Shown here piece by piece: positions 46,714-58,559 of a DNA stretch of 64,000 nucleotides; the stretch's first letter is position 1, and the number at the start of each line of letters is the position of its first letter. Position numbers and translations under genes: made by a program. The DNA comes from Siphlonurus alternatus (taxonomy: Eukaryota; Arthropoda; Insecta; Ephemeroptera; Siphlonuridae): positions 3,238,501 through 3,302,500 of the forward strand of contig OX463778.1 in assembly GCA_949825025.1 (NCBI GenBank). The letters run 5' to 3'. The notes below the pieces were generated by a model that worked only from the letters and a program-made list of their open reading frames with translations, searched no databases and was not told the DNA's origin.

Positions 46714-46768
46714 TATGGGGGCATACATGACCAAAATGTGTCAATTGCCCCAAAATACCAACCAACCA
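46714..46768 (+). repeat. Dispersed repeat, copy 2
   Basis: Same sequence and orientation as 1116-1168, with a slightly longer CCAACCAACCAACC tract. It abuts the MITE at 46795. Confidence 0.6.
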
Positions 46769-46794
46769 ACCAACCTGCATGAAGTAGAATTAAT

Positions 46795-47030
46795 ATGGAG
46801 CTCAAAAATTTGTAATGCAAAAATGAATAGAGGCTGCAAAGTTATGACACTCTGATTTTTTTCAGATTTTTCAGAGGCCGCGGGAAGTATTAATTGCTTA
46901 AAAGTTTTGCCGAGGTGGGGTAAAAATAAGTTCCGCGGAATCTAAAAAAATCTGAAAAAAATCAGAGTAACGTAACTTTGCACCCTGTATCCATTTCTGC
47001 AATAAAAAAAATTTGAGGTCGATACTCCAT
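46795..47030. mobile_element. Foldback MITE of the AAAATCTGAAAAAATC family, copy 2
   Basis: Ends ATGGAG and CTCCAT. Both arms carry TGCAAAAATGAATAG-like and CAGATTTTTCAGAGGCCGCG or AAAAATCTGAAAAAAATC motifs around a short centre. Confidence 0.75.
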
Positions 47031-47567
47031 TGCGTCAAAATTGCTCCGAAGAATGTACACTTTCGAGACAGTGTTTTAATAAATATTTTATCAGACGTTA
47101 AAATCTTATATATATATTATTAATGTACGTGTTAAAACGTTAAAACTTATTGAAGAAAACAAAGAAATTGTTTGCACATTTTGCTTAATTCTTCATACAT
47201 TAGTCATCAACATTTAGGTTTAGAATATACACGGACAATGTTGCGTTATTTATAGTTGAACTAAAAAGGGCGTGCCAGCACGTGCTGTGTGCATGCTTGA
47301 GTTCGCGGCACGTGCGGCAGACGATGTAGTACAGCTTCATGTACACCGAGGTTAATTCTCGTGCGGGCTCACGTATTATTGCACGTGCAACTGCTAGCCT
47401 GTAATCCCATTATATCACGTGTAGTTTAGTGGCAGCATGATGAAGCAGCTTGTCAATAAACATGTACTGTATAATATAAAATTTTTATAAAATTTGCTCT
47501 ACAGTTATTGTATTGATTTGCAGTATACAATTATAAATTTACACTATATAAAATACACAGCATGTAG

Positions 47568-47830
47568 TATATCGTCCGAAATAATGAGCTATCTGCCTGT
47601 ATATACGGTGTATGTACGGTATATATACTTATATACTATGATCTTGCGTACATGCAACTATGAGCCGTCTGCTATACATCACGAGACTGCAATTATAAGC
47701 TTTCTGATTTACTGATTTAAAGCTCATAATTGCATGCATACTCATGACTTTGCATTTTCAGATAGCTCATTTTCTACACGATCATGTTAGGCAGATAGCT
47801 ATATAATTATTTCGGATGAAGGACGATATA

Positions 47831-47831
<1 letters not shown>
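47568..47831. mobile_element. Foldback element with AGTATATCGTCC ends
   Basis: AGTATATCGTCCGAAATAAT then GAGCTATCTGCC (47568-47599) is inverted at 47789-47831 (GGCAGATAGCTATATAATT then ATTTCGGATGAAGGACGATATACT-type end). An internal hairpin pairs GCAATTATAAGCTTTC with AAGCTCATAATTGC. It is followed by a (TA)n tract. Confidence 0.6.

Positions 47832-47879
<48 letters not shown>
47832..47879. repeat. (TA)n microsatellite
   Basis: About 46 bp of TA dinucleotides. Confidence 0.95.
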
Positions 47880-47882
<3 letters not shown>

Positions 47883-48344
47883 ACATATCTTACATGTTTT
47901 CTAAATAGTCATCTTTTGTTTTAACCAACATTGATTTAAAGCGAAGAACAAACTAATAAAAGGTAGCCTGCATGGAGGAACCAAAGATGTAGCTCTCACA
48001 AGTATAGTTGACCTCTGAAGGTTAAATAACACAAATTCAAGACAAAATATTCTGTTTGAATTTATTTTGATAACATCGATGATCGTTAAAAATCTCATCT
48101 GTGGAGAAAATTGACGCGTGGTTGTCATTCTTAAATATGGTAACAATCAATAATGTGACCAAACTGTGAATACCAAATTAATATATTTTTAAAGTCTTCC
48201 GATTGAATGCTGAATAAAATATAAGCTTAATATATGATAATAGTTATGAAGAGGAATAATTTTTTTATATAAATTCATCTATAATTATTTTTTTTTTTTT
48301 AGTTTTTAATCAAACCCTATTGGGTACTTCTAGTTACTAATTAC

Positions 48345-48702
48345 ATATATACTACTTTGAAAACCCGAACCTTCCGAAACCCTAACTTGAGCGTTTCGCG
48401 GGCTCTTCTGGAACGAGGGCGGCCACGGCCTTGCAAATCCATCCTGGCATTTGCCTGCGGCTGAGGGAAACGTGGAAACCTCAGCCAGGATGGACGCTAC
48501 AGCTTTTGTCAATGAACCGGAAGTGCAATGGTCCAAAGCCAGGGGAACCACATAGTGAAAAAGCGCAACGTTTTACCCCTGGGTGGGAAACGTGGTTTTT
48601 GTTGAAAATGGTCACCCATCCAACTACTAACCACGCGCGGCGTTGCTTGACTTCGGTGATCTGACGAGACCCGGTCAAGCGCACTGCGCCACACCTCTTA
48701 TA
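48345..48702 (-). mobile_element. 5S-rRNA-derived SINE, full length, minus strand
   Basis: Read on the minus strand: prefix GAGGTGTGGCGCAGTGCG, 5S match GATCACCGAAGTCAAGCAAC and GTTAGTAGTTGGATGGGTGA, middle CCCTGGCTTTGGACC, and core GGCTGAGGTTTCCACG with GGCAAATGCCAGGATGG. Collinear with the copy at 3.5 kb but noticeably diverged in its 3' tail, so it is a different subfamily. Confidence 0.85.
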
Positions 48703-48800
48703 ATAGTGACTCAGTTTGAATACTTTGAATAATAATTGCCTAACCAATAGATCAAAAATCTATCATCCATGCATATTATAATATGCGCCGCTGCTGAATA

Positions 48801-49536
48801 TACAGGGTGTTTACTTTGATTTGAACGTTTTAAAGTGATAATTAAGGAATGAAGTTCGATGGTAATATAGACATGTCATATATCAAATTAAAGCTTACAT
48901 TTTAACATTTTCAAAACTTGTATCATAAATTACATGCGCGGACTTGTCTGTTTTTGAGACGAAAAAGAAACAAAAATGAGCTGTTTTTTTGTTCAAATAT
49001 CGGTGGTAACATGAAATTAAATGGCATTTTAATGTGACTGATCGCAACGTGGAAACTTGTCAGGATGAACGCCACATGCATCTTCAAATTTTGTCAATGA
49101 ACCAGAAACAGAAATGGAATGGTTAAAATTCGTAGAGAAACCACATTGTGGTAAAAAGCGTTACCCCTGGATGGGAGAAGTGCAATTTTTGTTTAAATGG
49201 TCACTCATCCTACCACAAAACATTCTTGTGTTGCTTTACTTTGGTGATCTAAGGAAAATTGACCAAACGCATTACATATCACTCCCACACCAACCTTGCA
49301 ATCCAGTGAAGGATTCAACAGTTAATTTCATGTTACCACCGATATTTGAACAAAAAAACGGCTCATTTTTGTTTCTTTTTCGTCTCAAAAAAAGACAAGT
49401 CCTCACATGTAATTTATGATGCAAGTTTTAAAAATGTTAAAATGTTTAATTTGATGTATGACATGTCTATATTACCATCGAATTTCATTCCTTAATTATC
49501 ACTTTAAAACGTTCAAATCAAAGTAAACATCCTGTA
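48801..49536. mobile_element. Foldback element with ~220-bp TIRs and TA borders
   Basis: TA flanks arms that start ACAGGGTGTTTACTTTGATT and end AATCAAAGTAAACATCCTGT. The arms run 48803 to about 49030 and about 49312 to 49534. TA duplication fits Tc1/mariner-type mobilisation. Its centre is a SINE-like insert. Confidence 0.75.
49045..49300 (-). mobile_element. Decayed 5S-SINE inside the foldback element
   Basis: Minus-strand matches to the 48.5-kb SINE: box-A-like GATCACCAAAGTAAAGCAAC, a GGATGAGTGACCATTT box-C-like segment and the CACATTGTGG/ACCCCTGGATGGG middle region. Heavily mutated. Confidence 0.6.
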
Positions 49537-50306
49537 TATAATCATACCGTGTAAGTCAGTTCTAAAGGTAAATTTTAAAATTTTATTCTATAGAATTAAA
49601 GTATAGTGAATGCCATGACATAATTTGCAAATTATATTTTCAATTAATTAGTTTGTATCTTTGAGAGTATAATGTAATGCCTCTATTATATAGCGAATTC
49701 TCGTGTAAATAATTATTATATATAATAATTTCTCTATTTTATACTTATTATTTGTTTATTTTATATTATTTTGTTAACAATTTAGTTACATTTTAATTGT
49801 TATTTTGGATTTTAAACAATATGATTCAGATATATAGGACAATATATAGTTATTTACTGACAAAGTATAATATATTGTATCATGTATATTATATACAGGT
49901 GCATTGGCAACAATATTTATTGTAAATTTCAGTTTCCTTATATTGATGCCAAGTATTAATATAATATTGGTTTACTGTAAAGTTTTATTATTATAATATA
50001 ATACTGCAGCATGATGTATTTTTTTATATTGCATGCAGGATCATTATGTAGCGTAATAATTTTTATGTTAACATAAAAATTACATACGTGATGCGTAATG
50101 AAATACTGCAAAGCATTTACATCATCTCTGAAAGTCTCCTGTGGACGAAGGGAATGTGCTGGGAGTGGTTGCTGGCGATGGTGGGTGTACCGGTTGTATC
50201 GTGACTCTGTATAGAAACCCAGTAAGGTCCCTTCACGTCCCAGTGTGCCTCACTAACATGAGAGTATAAGGAGTGAGTGTGTCACGTATATTTTCATCAC
50301 CTGCTG

Positions 50307-50308
<2 letters not shown>

Positions 50309-50360
<52 letters not shown>

Positions 50361-50362
50361 AT
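50309..50362. repeat. (TA)n microsatellite
   Basis: TA repeats with one phase slip near the middle. Confidence 0.9.
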
Positions 50363-50519
50363 AATATACAGCATTGACAAAAAAAATACCATTTGAAAAT
50401 GCTCAATTATATAAATTTGTTTAAGGATGAATCTTGCAGTTTATTAAGATCTCATCTCGGAATCGTCCCCCTTGAATACAATAAGACTTGTAGGAGACTA
50501 TGAAGGTTTTGGACTTATC

Positions 50520-50760
50520 AATATAGAATAGAATGGAATAGAAATTATTGCTTTATTGCGGCGAGGTTTAGGCAAGCCCATTTTTTACACCTAACCGCCA
50601 AAAAAATACAAAATGGGATTTAGCCGAAAAGAGAGACATACATACAAATATTATACATAACTAAAAACAGGTCCATAAGTTTATGGCATACATAGAAACT
50701 TTGAAGTTGATTCGTCTGATCACTCTGACTAGTTTTGTAAAAATTGAGGTATAGGTCTAA
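50520..50760 (-). mobile_element. Possible LINE 3' tail, minus strand
   Basis: On the minus strand the sequence ends GCAATAAAGCAATAATTTC followed by TATTCCATTCTATTC-type short repeats, a common form of non-LTR retrotransposon 3' end. Upstream sequence (GGGCTTGCCTAAACCTCGCC) fits a 3'UTR. No coding remnant was found. Confidence 0.35.
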
Positions 50761-51057
50761 CATGGAGCCTTATGGACGGAAAGATCGAGAGGGAATAGAA
50801 TTGTTGTGAGAAAAACGCACCCTTGAATTTAGCAAAAAAAAAAAAAAAATTAAAAACAAGTTTCAATTTTAAATTTCAGAATATTCTCGAATTTTTAAAA
50901 TAATTTATTACATCCGATTCCTTCTGATAGAAAATTTCAATACAACATTATGACACCGAAGTCACTGACGTGAGATTAATCGTTATATAATATTTGGTGA
51001 AATGTACTATCAGATGAGTTTTATAGCCTCAAAATATTAATTATTTTTTTTTTACGC

Positions 51058-51415
51058 TGTGGTATACATCTCTGATTCGTAATCGGATGGTCGTGAGTTC
51101 GATCCCAGCCATGCACCGCCATGCAAACTTTTCACAAGTAGCGGTTGCTAAAGAACACCCACTCGTGCATCCGGGAGGTGATTGATGGCATCCTCCATCA
51201 ATTGCCGACCATCCTGACTAAGGTTTCCATGGTTTCCTTAGTCACAACCAGGCGAATGCTGGGATGGATTGCTTAGGCCATGGCCGCCCCGGTTTGGAAG
51301 GGACCCACAAAAGTAGGGTCTACGAAAAGCCGGGAGGTTAAATTCAATTAAGTCACTTAAATGTGGCCAGTACCCTGTACTAGGGTTCAGTTAAAAAGCT
51401 AAAAAAAAAATATTA
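51058..51415 (+). mobile_element. tRNA-derived SINE sharing the core of the 5S-SINEs
   Basis: The tRNA-like head has a convincing B box (GGTCGTGAGTTCGATCCC) and an A-box-like TGGTATACATCTCTG. The core at about 51216-51262 (CTGACTAAGGTTTCCATGG then GGCGAATGCTGGGATGG) aligns with the core of the 5S-headed SINEs. It ends with a short A-run. Confidence 0.8.
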
Positions 51416-51479
51416 ATTATAAGGATTTTATAAAATAATTTTTTTACTGTAGCTCGCTAAGTTTCCCCTTTGTCCAGTT

Positions 51480-52170
51480 CACACATTTATATGATGTTGA
51501 GTCAGTCTATTGGGCAAGAAGGTTGGTTGGTTGCTCCACGCGTGCAGCTGCACCACCACGCGGTCAGCACCCACCCGTCTGCTGCAAACTATACATCTTA
51601 TGACTCACGAGACCCCACGCACCGCTCTACATGCTCACTGCACCATTGACAGGCATTGTCACATACATACTCCACATGTGGATTGATATGATTAATTCGC
51701 AATCATTATTAATAGACGTGCTTTTACGTACTTGACAGCCGTCGTAAGAATAACATTAGGTGGTGTCAACTGATCGGTATCACCTTCATTTATGTAAATG
51801 TTGCAAAAATTGTTTACCACTCGTATAACGTGACGTAGAGAAAATTGAATAACATTTTCAATGTTTTTACGTTTGCTATATATTATATGCTATATATCCT
51901 ACTGTTTGACACTCACGACTAACTTTTCATATTACCTTAAAATAAATATCAAGTACTGTATTTACAATAATAATAATTATACTATGGAAGATCAGAAAAG
52001 GAGTGAAAATACCGTGATACTTCAGCTTGTTATTTGATTGAAGTAGCTCTAATCTATTACATGGAAGAATGGTACTACTGTGCTTACTATTTATAACAGC
52101 AGATAATAATAATTTACTTGCTCATTCGGTTTAAAGGGTTTGTAAAAGCGTTTTGCAGTGACATTTGTCT
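51480..52170. other. Non-coding, with one GC-richer islet
   Basis: 51520-51665 is GC-richer (CCACGCGTGCAGCTGCACC), with no frame I can support; the rest is AT-rich. Confidence 0.3.
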
Positions 52171-52174
52171 TTTT

Positions 52175-52329
52175 TCACGCCGCCGCATTAAAATTCCCCT
52201 TGCAGCAGCAGCTTGGGTCGGCAGCATTGCGTGACTCAGAGAGTGAGGCGGGGCCCGCGTGACCCAACTTGGCGATGGTCGAGATCACGGAACCCAGCTG
52301 CACGCACGCGACTAGAATCACCAACGTCG
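52175..52329 (-). CDS. Candidate 3'-terminal coding exon with a membrane segment
   Basis: A GC-rich block preceded by a good acceptor (TTTATTGTAG) on the minus strand. It opens in the frame TLVILVACVQLGSVISTI, continues about 50 residues with a CCCK motif, and stops at TGA exactly where GC content falls. One hydrophobic span is visible. The product is not recognised, and no upstream exon was identified in the window. Confidence 0.3.
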
Positions 52330-52657
52330 CTACAATAAAACAAACGATTACTCCGCATGCAGACCTCGTAAATGTTCTCTAGTACTCCAGGGAATAACTT
52401 ACAAAAAATTACTGCCCCTTCCTAATTTTTTTGTTTTGTTTTTCTTTTGGCCTGATTTGGTAGCTTTGTACATTTCTGTATAAAACTTTTTACGCAAACT
52501 GTTTTTATTAAATATTCATGTATTGAGAATTGTCCTTAGTAAAAATTTATATTTTATATATATTATATATGAACATGATATTTTTTATATTTTGAATACT
52601 ATAAGTGCAAATTAAAATTAACAAGAGCGAATTAAAATAGCAAAATATATATATATA

Positions 52658-53051
52658 ATAGACAATAATGGTTGCATTTTTTTATTTCGTAATTAGAAAA
52701 TATACATAAAATTATGCTTTTCTGAATTTTTTTCAGATTTTTTGGAGTGCGGGAACTAATTTTTAAAAAATATTTAAAATATCTGAATTAGGGTGGTACA
52801 TCTGATGGGACAACCGTGACGTCATCAATAGCCAATCACAGCAACCGTGATGTCATCAATAGCCAATCACAGCACGACAAATGACGTCATGGTTGGTTGT
52901 CACATCAGGTGTACCACCCTAATTCAGAGATTTTAAATATTTTTTTAAAATTAGTTCCCGCACTCCAAAAAATCTGAAAAAATTCAGAAAAGCATAATTT
53001 TAGGTATACTTTCTAATTATGAAATAAAAAAATGCAACCATTATTGTCTAT
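52658..53051. mobile_element. Foldback MITE of the AAAATCTGAAAAAATC family, copy 3
   Basis: Arms from TAGACAATAATGGTTGC to GCAACCATTATTGTCTA, each with the conserved CAGATTTTTTGGAGTGCGGG core. The centre has a ~31-bp tandem duplication (CGTGACGTCATCAATAGCC) and two exact TGACGTCA sites. Confidence 0.85.
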
Positions 53052-56000
53052 TTATAAATAATGTTTCTGAAAGTTAGATATAGCTATACATAAGTTACAT
53101 ATAGTATGGCATGATGGCATATCATTGCTGTTAATACAGTATATACATTGTATACAATAATATATTTCTATAAATCACAAATCAAGGAGCTCCTATATAA
53201 AATTTTGTCTTCGGGAGAGTGGACTTGATACACTAATCAGGTTAGGCTCATAATGTTTGTATTTCTGAAAGATTAATGTACAAGCGCCTTTGCAGCAACC
53301 ACCACCGATCAATATACGCCTTTTGCGTCGATGCATTAATTTATACCTGTATACCAAGTGCCGAAATATACATAATTTTATATTTATAAATATTGCTTTT
53401 TATAAATATTTTGAGTTCGACAAAAAAGAAAAATTAGAAGAAATAAAAAAAAAACTCATAACGCTAATTTTTTATTTGGTTATTGTATATTATTTATACA
53501 TTACTTTGAAACTTAATACCATTCAAATTGTTGATTTTCAATCATTATTTTAATACATTAAAATTTCCCATGCACATGAATTTCATTATTTTCTCAGGTA
53601 ATAACAGTGGAGCAATTGAGAAAGATGGCTGGAAGGTATAACAAACACGATGAGATTGATTTGGTGAAGTAATTCACTCATTGTATCGACTTGCAAGGAG
53701 CATAATTTTATAAATGGATATTGATAGAGTGCACGAACACAGTGTTGTGATACTGTTTTTACTCCCTCATAGCACGTATATTATATACTAACTCGACACC
53801 CTAGCTCTGCTCGCGATGGAGTCACGCACGTATATCCTATATAGCTGATGTTATTAGTTCGCCGCATGCTCCGTGTGGCTGACATGCCATATTTCCTGGA
53901 CGCGTGTGCACAGTCAATACGCTTGTGTCCTACCTGACTTCAGTAATAAGATAGCACGTACACGAATAGTCTAATTACAGTAATTTCCAAAATATTATTG
54001 CATTGTAGCTGTTGAAGTATATATTATATTCAACATGACATTGTACGTTTTATTATGAAGTAAAGTTAAATTCAGGAGAAGAGGGCAACCCCCCCCCCCC
54101 CCAGACCCTATAGAAATTGCGGCCCTAACCGTTACTCTGCAATGCCCTGCCCTCTTTATGGGTGGTGTTATGCAGTATATATAAGAAGGTTTAGTTATAC
54201 CTTAACTTTTTTGGGATGCTTGTTTCAATATTTTCCATTCTTCCCAAAAATCAAAATTGAAAATATCTCACTCTTTTTAGGTTGCATGTTTGTCTTATCA
54301 TACTTTTTATTATACTTTATATACTTATAATGTTACTATATATTAAATAATATAATATATAAATATGGAGGATCAGGTCATGTGACGCTGCTGTGGATCA
54401 CGTTATGCTTGCATGAGTCACATTTTGTTTTCTTCATTTTTCACCCACCATTGAAGTCTCCAATGAATTTCCTCGGTTATTAATTTTTTTCTAAATTTTC
54501 TTGCATTATAACAGTTCATTTCAATAATAATGTATAATATATATATTCGGCTTATGTTAAATTACTCTAAACAGAGTAAACCTTATACTGCATCATGAAA
54601 ACTGTGATGCAGTGATGATAACGTATCAAAAATACAGATTTTTATAATTTCAAAAATACTCCAAGAAATTAACCAGAATTGTTTTATCAGGTTAAACTAA
54701 TATAAATAATCGTAAGAAGCAATAAGTTCGCATGAAACCTGAAAATTTTTCGTCCTGATTGGCTGCTATAATATACAGTATAGACATTAGCGTGCTGTAC
54801 ACCACGGCTCACCACAAACTTTACTCCTGCTTTGTTTGTAGGTGTTACGACGCTGTCTATGAAGGCGTGGGGAACCAAAACTCTTTTGATAATGGGTTAT
54901 AGACTGGGTGCTCTTCTCGCATTTCCCGAAATTGCAAATCTGTATCTCTGTGTCCATTGCATGGAACTGCAGGAAGTGAGGCAGAATTAAGTTTATATAT
55001 GGTATCTCGAGGCGTACATTTCCTGCAGTCGATTTCCTTATATGTACTTCAGCAGATCGGAGCTAAAGGGTATAATTTTACCCAAAGCCACTTCACCCTT
55101 GAACTTTCATAATGATGCAATATTTTCAAAATATCCTGTAACAGTTTAACGAACATAACAAAAAAAAATGCAGCATATTTATTGATGCATGAGACAATTG
55201 TGTGACGTCAGGCTCGGTGTGTGTGGCCCACAGTGTAGCAGTACCACCGTCGTCACGCTAGACTGGCCCTCAGAAGGCCACGTCACGCGTCGTGCTCCCG
55301 CTTCGCTCGTGTTGCCGAGACACCGCCGCCGCATTCCCTCACGTCACTGTGTCTCCTGCTGACGTCACCAGCATGGCCGCCACAACAATGCGCACCGTTG
55401 CGTTACCGCAGTTAATTACAACAAACACCAAATGATGTAACAATGTGTTATAGTTGTTTAGACTCTCAAATTGAGAGTATGGTAACGAAGTAATCAAATA
55501 AACAAATTTCTTGACCTTTCTCAATATAAAATAAAAATCCTGTTATGATATTTTCTAAAAACAACTGGAATATAACGTTAATTATTGAATAATATATAAT
55601 TTGTTATTCCTTGATTACTAAACTCAGGCACATTAAGGTAAACAGGACGTTCTCGGTGTGTTCAGTTGTGTATTTTCGATGTTTATTACTCGCGATGTTT
55701 ATTTCATTTTTGTTTACAAAGTAGTCTTTGGCGAGGGAATAAAAGTGCAACAAACAACCGCTTCTATATTTTGTATACTGTCTGCTCTGTGGGACGTAAT
55801 GCACCTCTTCAAAGTCTTCAAACGTTGCTTCACTATAATATATTCATTTTGTCTCCATGGTCATCAAAGTTCGAATGTTTAGTTTCAACCTTTACAATTC
55901 CAGCTAGGTCTAAATTATATTACAAATCGTTCGTTTATTATAATTGTATCATACACTAAAATTAAGTTTTAATTTATTTTACAAAATATATTATGTATGC

Positions 56001-56791
56001 ATTTTATTATTTACTTGTAAAAGTTTTTGAAATTACGACGCGATATTTTTCCCCACTAATAATGTCTGTAGATAATTTTTGCCCATGGATATACTTATTA
56101 TTAGTTTTCACATACCGAACGTGAGAAATATATTGCCATGCAAATTAAATTAAGAATTAATTTCACGATTAGTTCTCAGATTCACCACAGGATGACTCTG
56201 GTATCACGACTATACAACACGGAGCCGACTCTTTGCTTGCTAGTTACGAGTCACGGTGGCGGCTACAGTACTACAGTAGGCTGCAGGTTGAATGGGGTTC
56301 AAGGTCCACTGCTTTTTTTTTCTGTGCTACATGACGTCGACGTCTGGCACTGCTGCTGATGCCTCGTTCTCCGTCCTCTGTTCTCCAACTCGCGTTGTTG
56401 CCCACTCCTCTTCACCTGCATCATCGTATCCTGCTGTATGGCATACATTCAGTTCCACCTAGCAATACCGCTAATTGCACCAAATGAAGCTGCAATTAAT
56501 ATAAACAATGAAAAATACCAAACACATTATAATGTTATGATATTATATATTATTATTATATATATAAAATATATTATTACTGTATTATAATAAATGTTAT
56601 CAAGCTGTTAGTGACAGTATTATAGTTGAGATTTGAGAAAACATCACCAATAAGTCTATTCAGTAAAGGAGAATAAAATAATTATGTATGGATAGAAAAC
56701 TTCAAATTATGGTAAACATTTTGCATGTGACGTCAGAGCCGTGTTGTATCTCGATTTGGAGAAAGTAAAGCCTTAAAAAGGAAAAGAAAAA

Positions 56792-56870
<79 letters not shown>

Positions 56871-57100
56871 CACAAACTATAGTTCTAATTAGTTTTTTTA
56901 GTTTGAATAGATTGCTCTTTCTTTGTCAGTTATATGCTCATGCATTGTAAATAAATTGTCATACATGAAATGTATATTATTATAGTAAATATTATAAATA
57001 ATTAAATATATTTACATTATTCATTATATTATAAATATATTGCATCATGCTTAGATATATACATATATACGATTCACCAGATTCACATATATACTAATAA
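53052..57100. other. Non-coding DNA with GC-rich islets
   Basis: AT-rich, with islets at about 53790-53960, 54760-54990, 55190-55400 and 56150-56470. Several carry TGACGTCA (55203, 55360, 56728). The islet at 55360 reads on the minus strand as a short hydrophobic frame (VRIVVAAMLVTSAGD). No gene was confirmed. A C-run lies at about 54090. Confidence 0.35.
56787..56871. repeat. (AAAT)n microsatellite
   Basis: About 20 AAAT units without interruption. Confidence 0.95.
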
Positions 57101-57118
57101 TACCAAACGCATAAAATT

Positions 57119-57915
57119 CACGATTTTATACCACAATCATTGCGAGATGAAAGTAGTGATAATGTATTCAAAAATAAACTGAAAACTATCTTAATAAAAA
57201 AAGAGTATTACAATATTAAAGAATTTTATTCAGAGGACACAAAAATAACAGATGGAGATGTAGCAAACTGGAACGTAGCTGACACAGCATAATAATTACT
57301 ATAGTGAGAAAACCAATATATTAATGTAAAACTTAATTATCATCCATTAAGATCATCAAGATAATGTGATACAGTGAAAAAAAAAAAAAAGGGAAAAATA
57401 ACATCAAACATGTGATTGTGGTTAAATTTTCATATTAAAATCTTATCTTTAACTGATAAAAATATAAAAATAATTTTCATAATAATTCATACAAGAAGAG
57501 TAAGTGCATCAAGAAACTTATTGTACTGTGAAAAGAAGAAATAAATTATGTGAATATATGACAATTTATGCAAAAGTGCTTTTTAAATAACTAATTTACT
57601 ACTAGTAAATTGTTAAAATAACTAATTATTTTGTCAAGATGTATAGACTTTTAATTGAATTTAAAAGTTGTGTGTTAAATATATTATGGTGCGCTAATGT
57701 GATGTTTAAAAGGACACAATTTTAATTATTGTATTAATTTTATAGATCATATATATTTTAAATATTGTTTGGGTATATGTGTTTAAATTTATTAAATTTA
57801 GGCTAATTTTAATTAGCCTAATTAAATATGTATGTTACATATTTAATGTAATAATTGACGTGATCCATGCTGTACAGCCTATGATCGAAATAAAAATTTG
57901 AATTTGAATACACTC
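57119..57915 (+). mobile_element. 5'-truncated LINE: end of reverse transcriptase plus 3'UTR
   Basis: A frame from 57119 to the stop at 57290-57292 reads IPQSLRDE, then FKNKLKTILIKKEYYNIKEF and a short acidic tail. This is the kind of ending seen on arthropod non-LTR reverse transcriptases (LP..LR, FK..LK, FY.I.EF pattern). About 600 bp of AT-rich 3'UTR follows, ending GATCGAAATAAAAATTTGAA. The last 62 bp are identical to the inverted fragment at 341-402. The upstream reverse-transcriptase domain is absent. Confidence 0.5.
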
Positions 57916-58345
57916 CAATAAAACAAACCTCAATTTTGTATTTCTCGCAACTACAAACGATCTCAATATCAATTTTGACCAACTTTTAATTTTTTTTTTT
58001 TTTTTTAAATCAAAAGTATTGAATTCAGTATTTAGCTTTGCAGAATTGCAATTTTTTGCAATTAATTAAATTAAACGAGGAAGAATTATGTATTTTTCTT
58101 GAATTAATATACATAAAAGGTGTGATCCAAGAAAAAGAAATACTGTTAATACAGCAAGTAATATTCTTCAATATTATATTAAACAATATCTAACTATATA
58201 TCTATAATATGTAATTATACTAATATGTAGTACCATAATATATGATGATTGTGTACTGCAGTATCGGCTTCATAGATCCATGGCATAATATCCTCTTGGT
58301 GTGTTAGTTACGGGGCATCTTCATTATAATTAATGCTAATATATT

Positions 58346-58511
58346 TCAGTTTGAATGTCGCAAGGCAAATTTAAAGGTGCGTGTTGAGGACTTGGTCACG
58401 GCAGGTGCGTGCGCGGATGACGTCACAGGCGCGGAACTCTGGTTCAGTAGGATACCAGTGGCAGCAACAACAATCCAAGTCAGGCTCCATTGAACCACAA
58501 ACTGATACGCT
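58346..58511 (-). CDS. Candidate 3'-terminal coding exon, hydrophobic
   Basis: After an acceptor-like CTTTCTCCAG the minus strand reads AYQFVVQWSLTWIVVAATG and continues to a stop at 58346. One hydrophobic segment is followed by a Ser/Ala/Thr-rich tail. The reading is weak: it could equally be a regulatory islet, as it includes a CRE site (58418). It resembles the 52.2-kb candidate only in general character. Confidence 0.18.
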
Positions 58512-58559
58512 CTGGAGAAAGCTTCAAGCTTCAAGCGCTCGCTAGTGCAAATCGGATGT

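Noticed and set aside
51080..51115. A tRNA gene
   Set aside because: The B box is good, but no cloverleaf or acceptor stem can be formed and a SINE core follows.
54687..54878. Minus-strand frame beginning MVPHAF, like one at about 1590
   Set aside because: The shared short peptide is probably chance; the nucleotide similarity is short and surrounding sequences differ.
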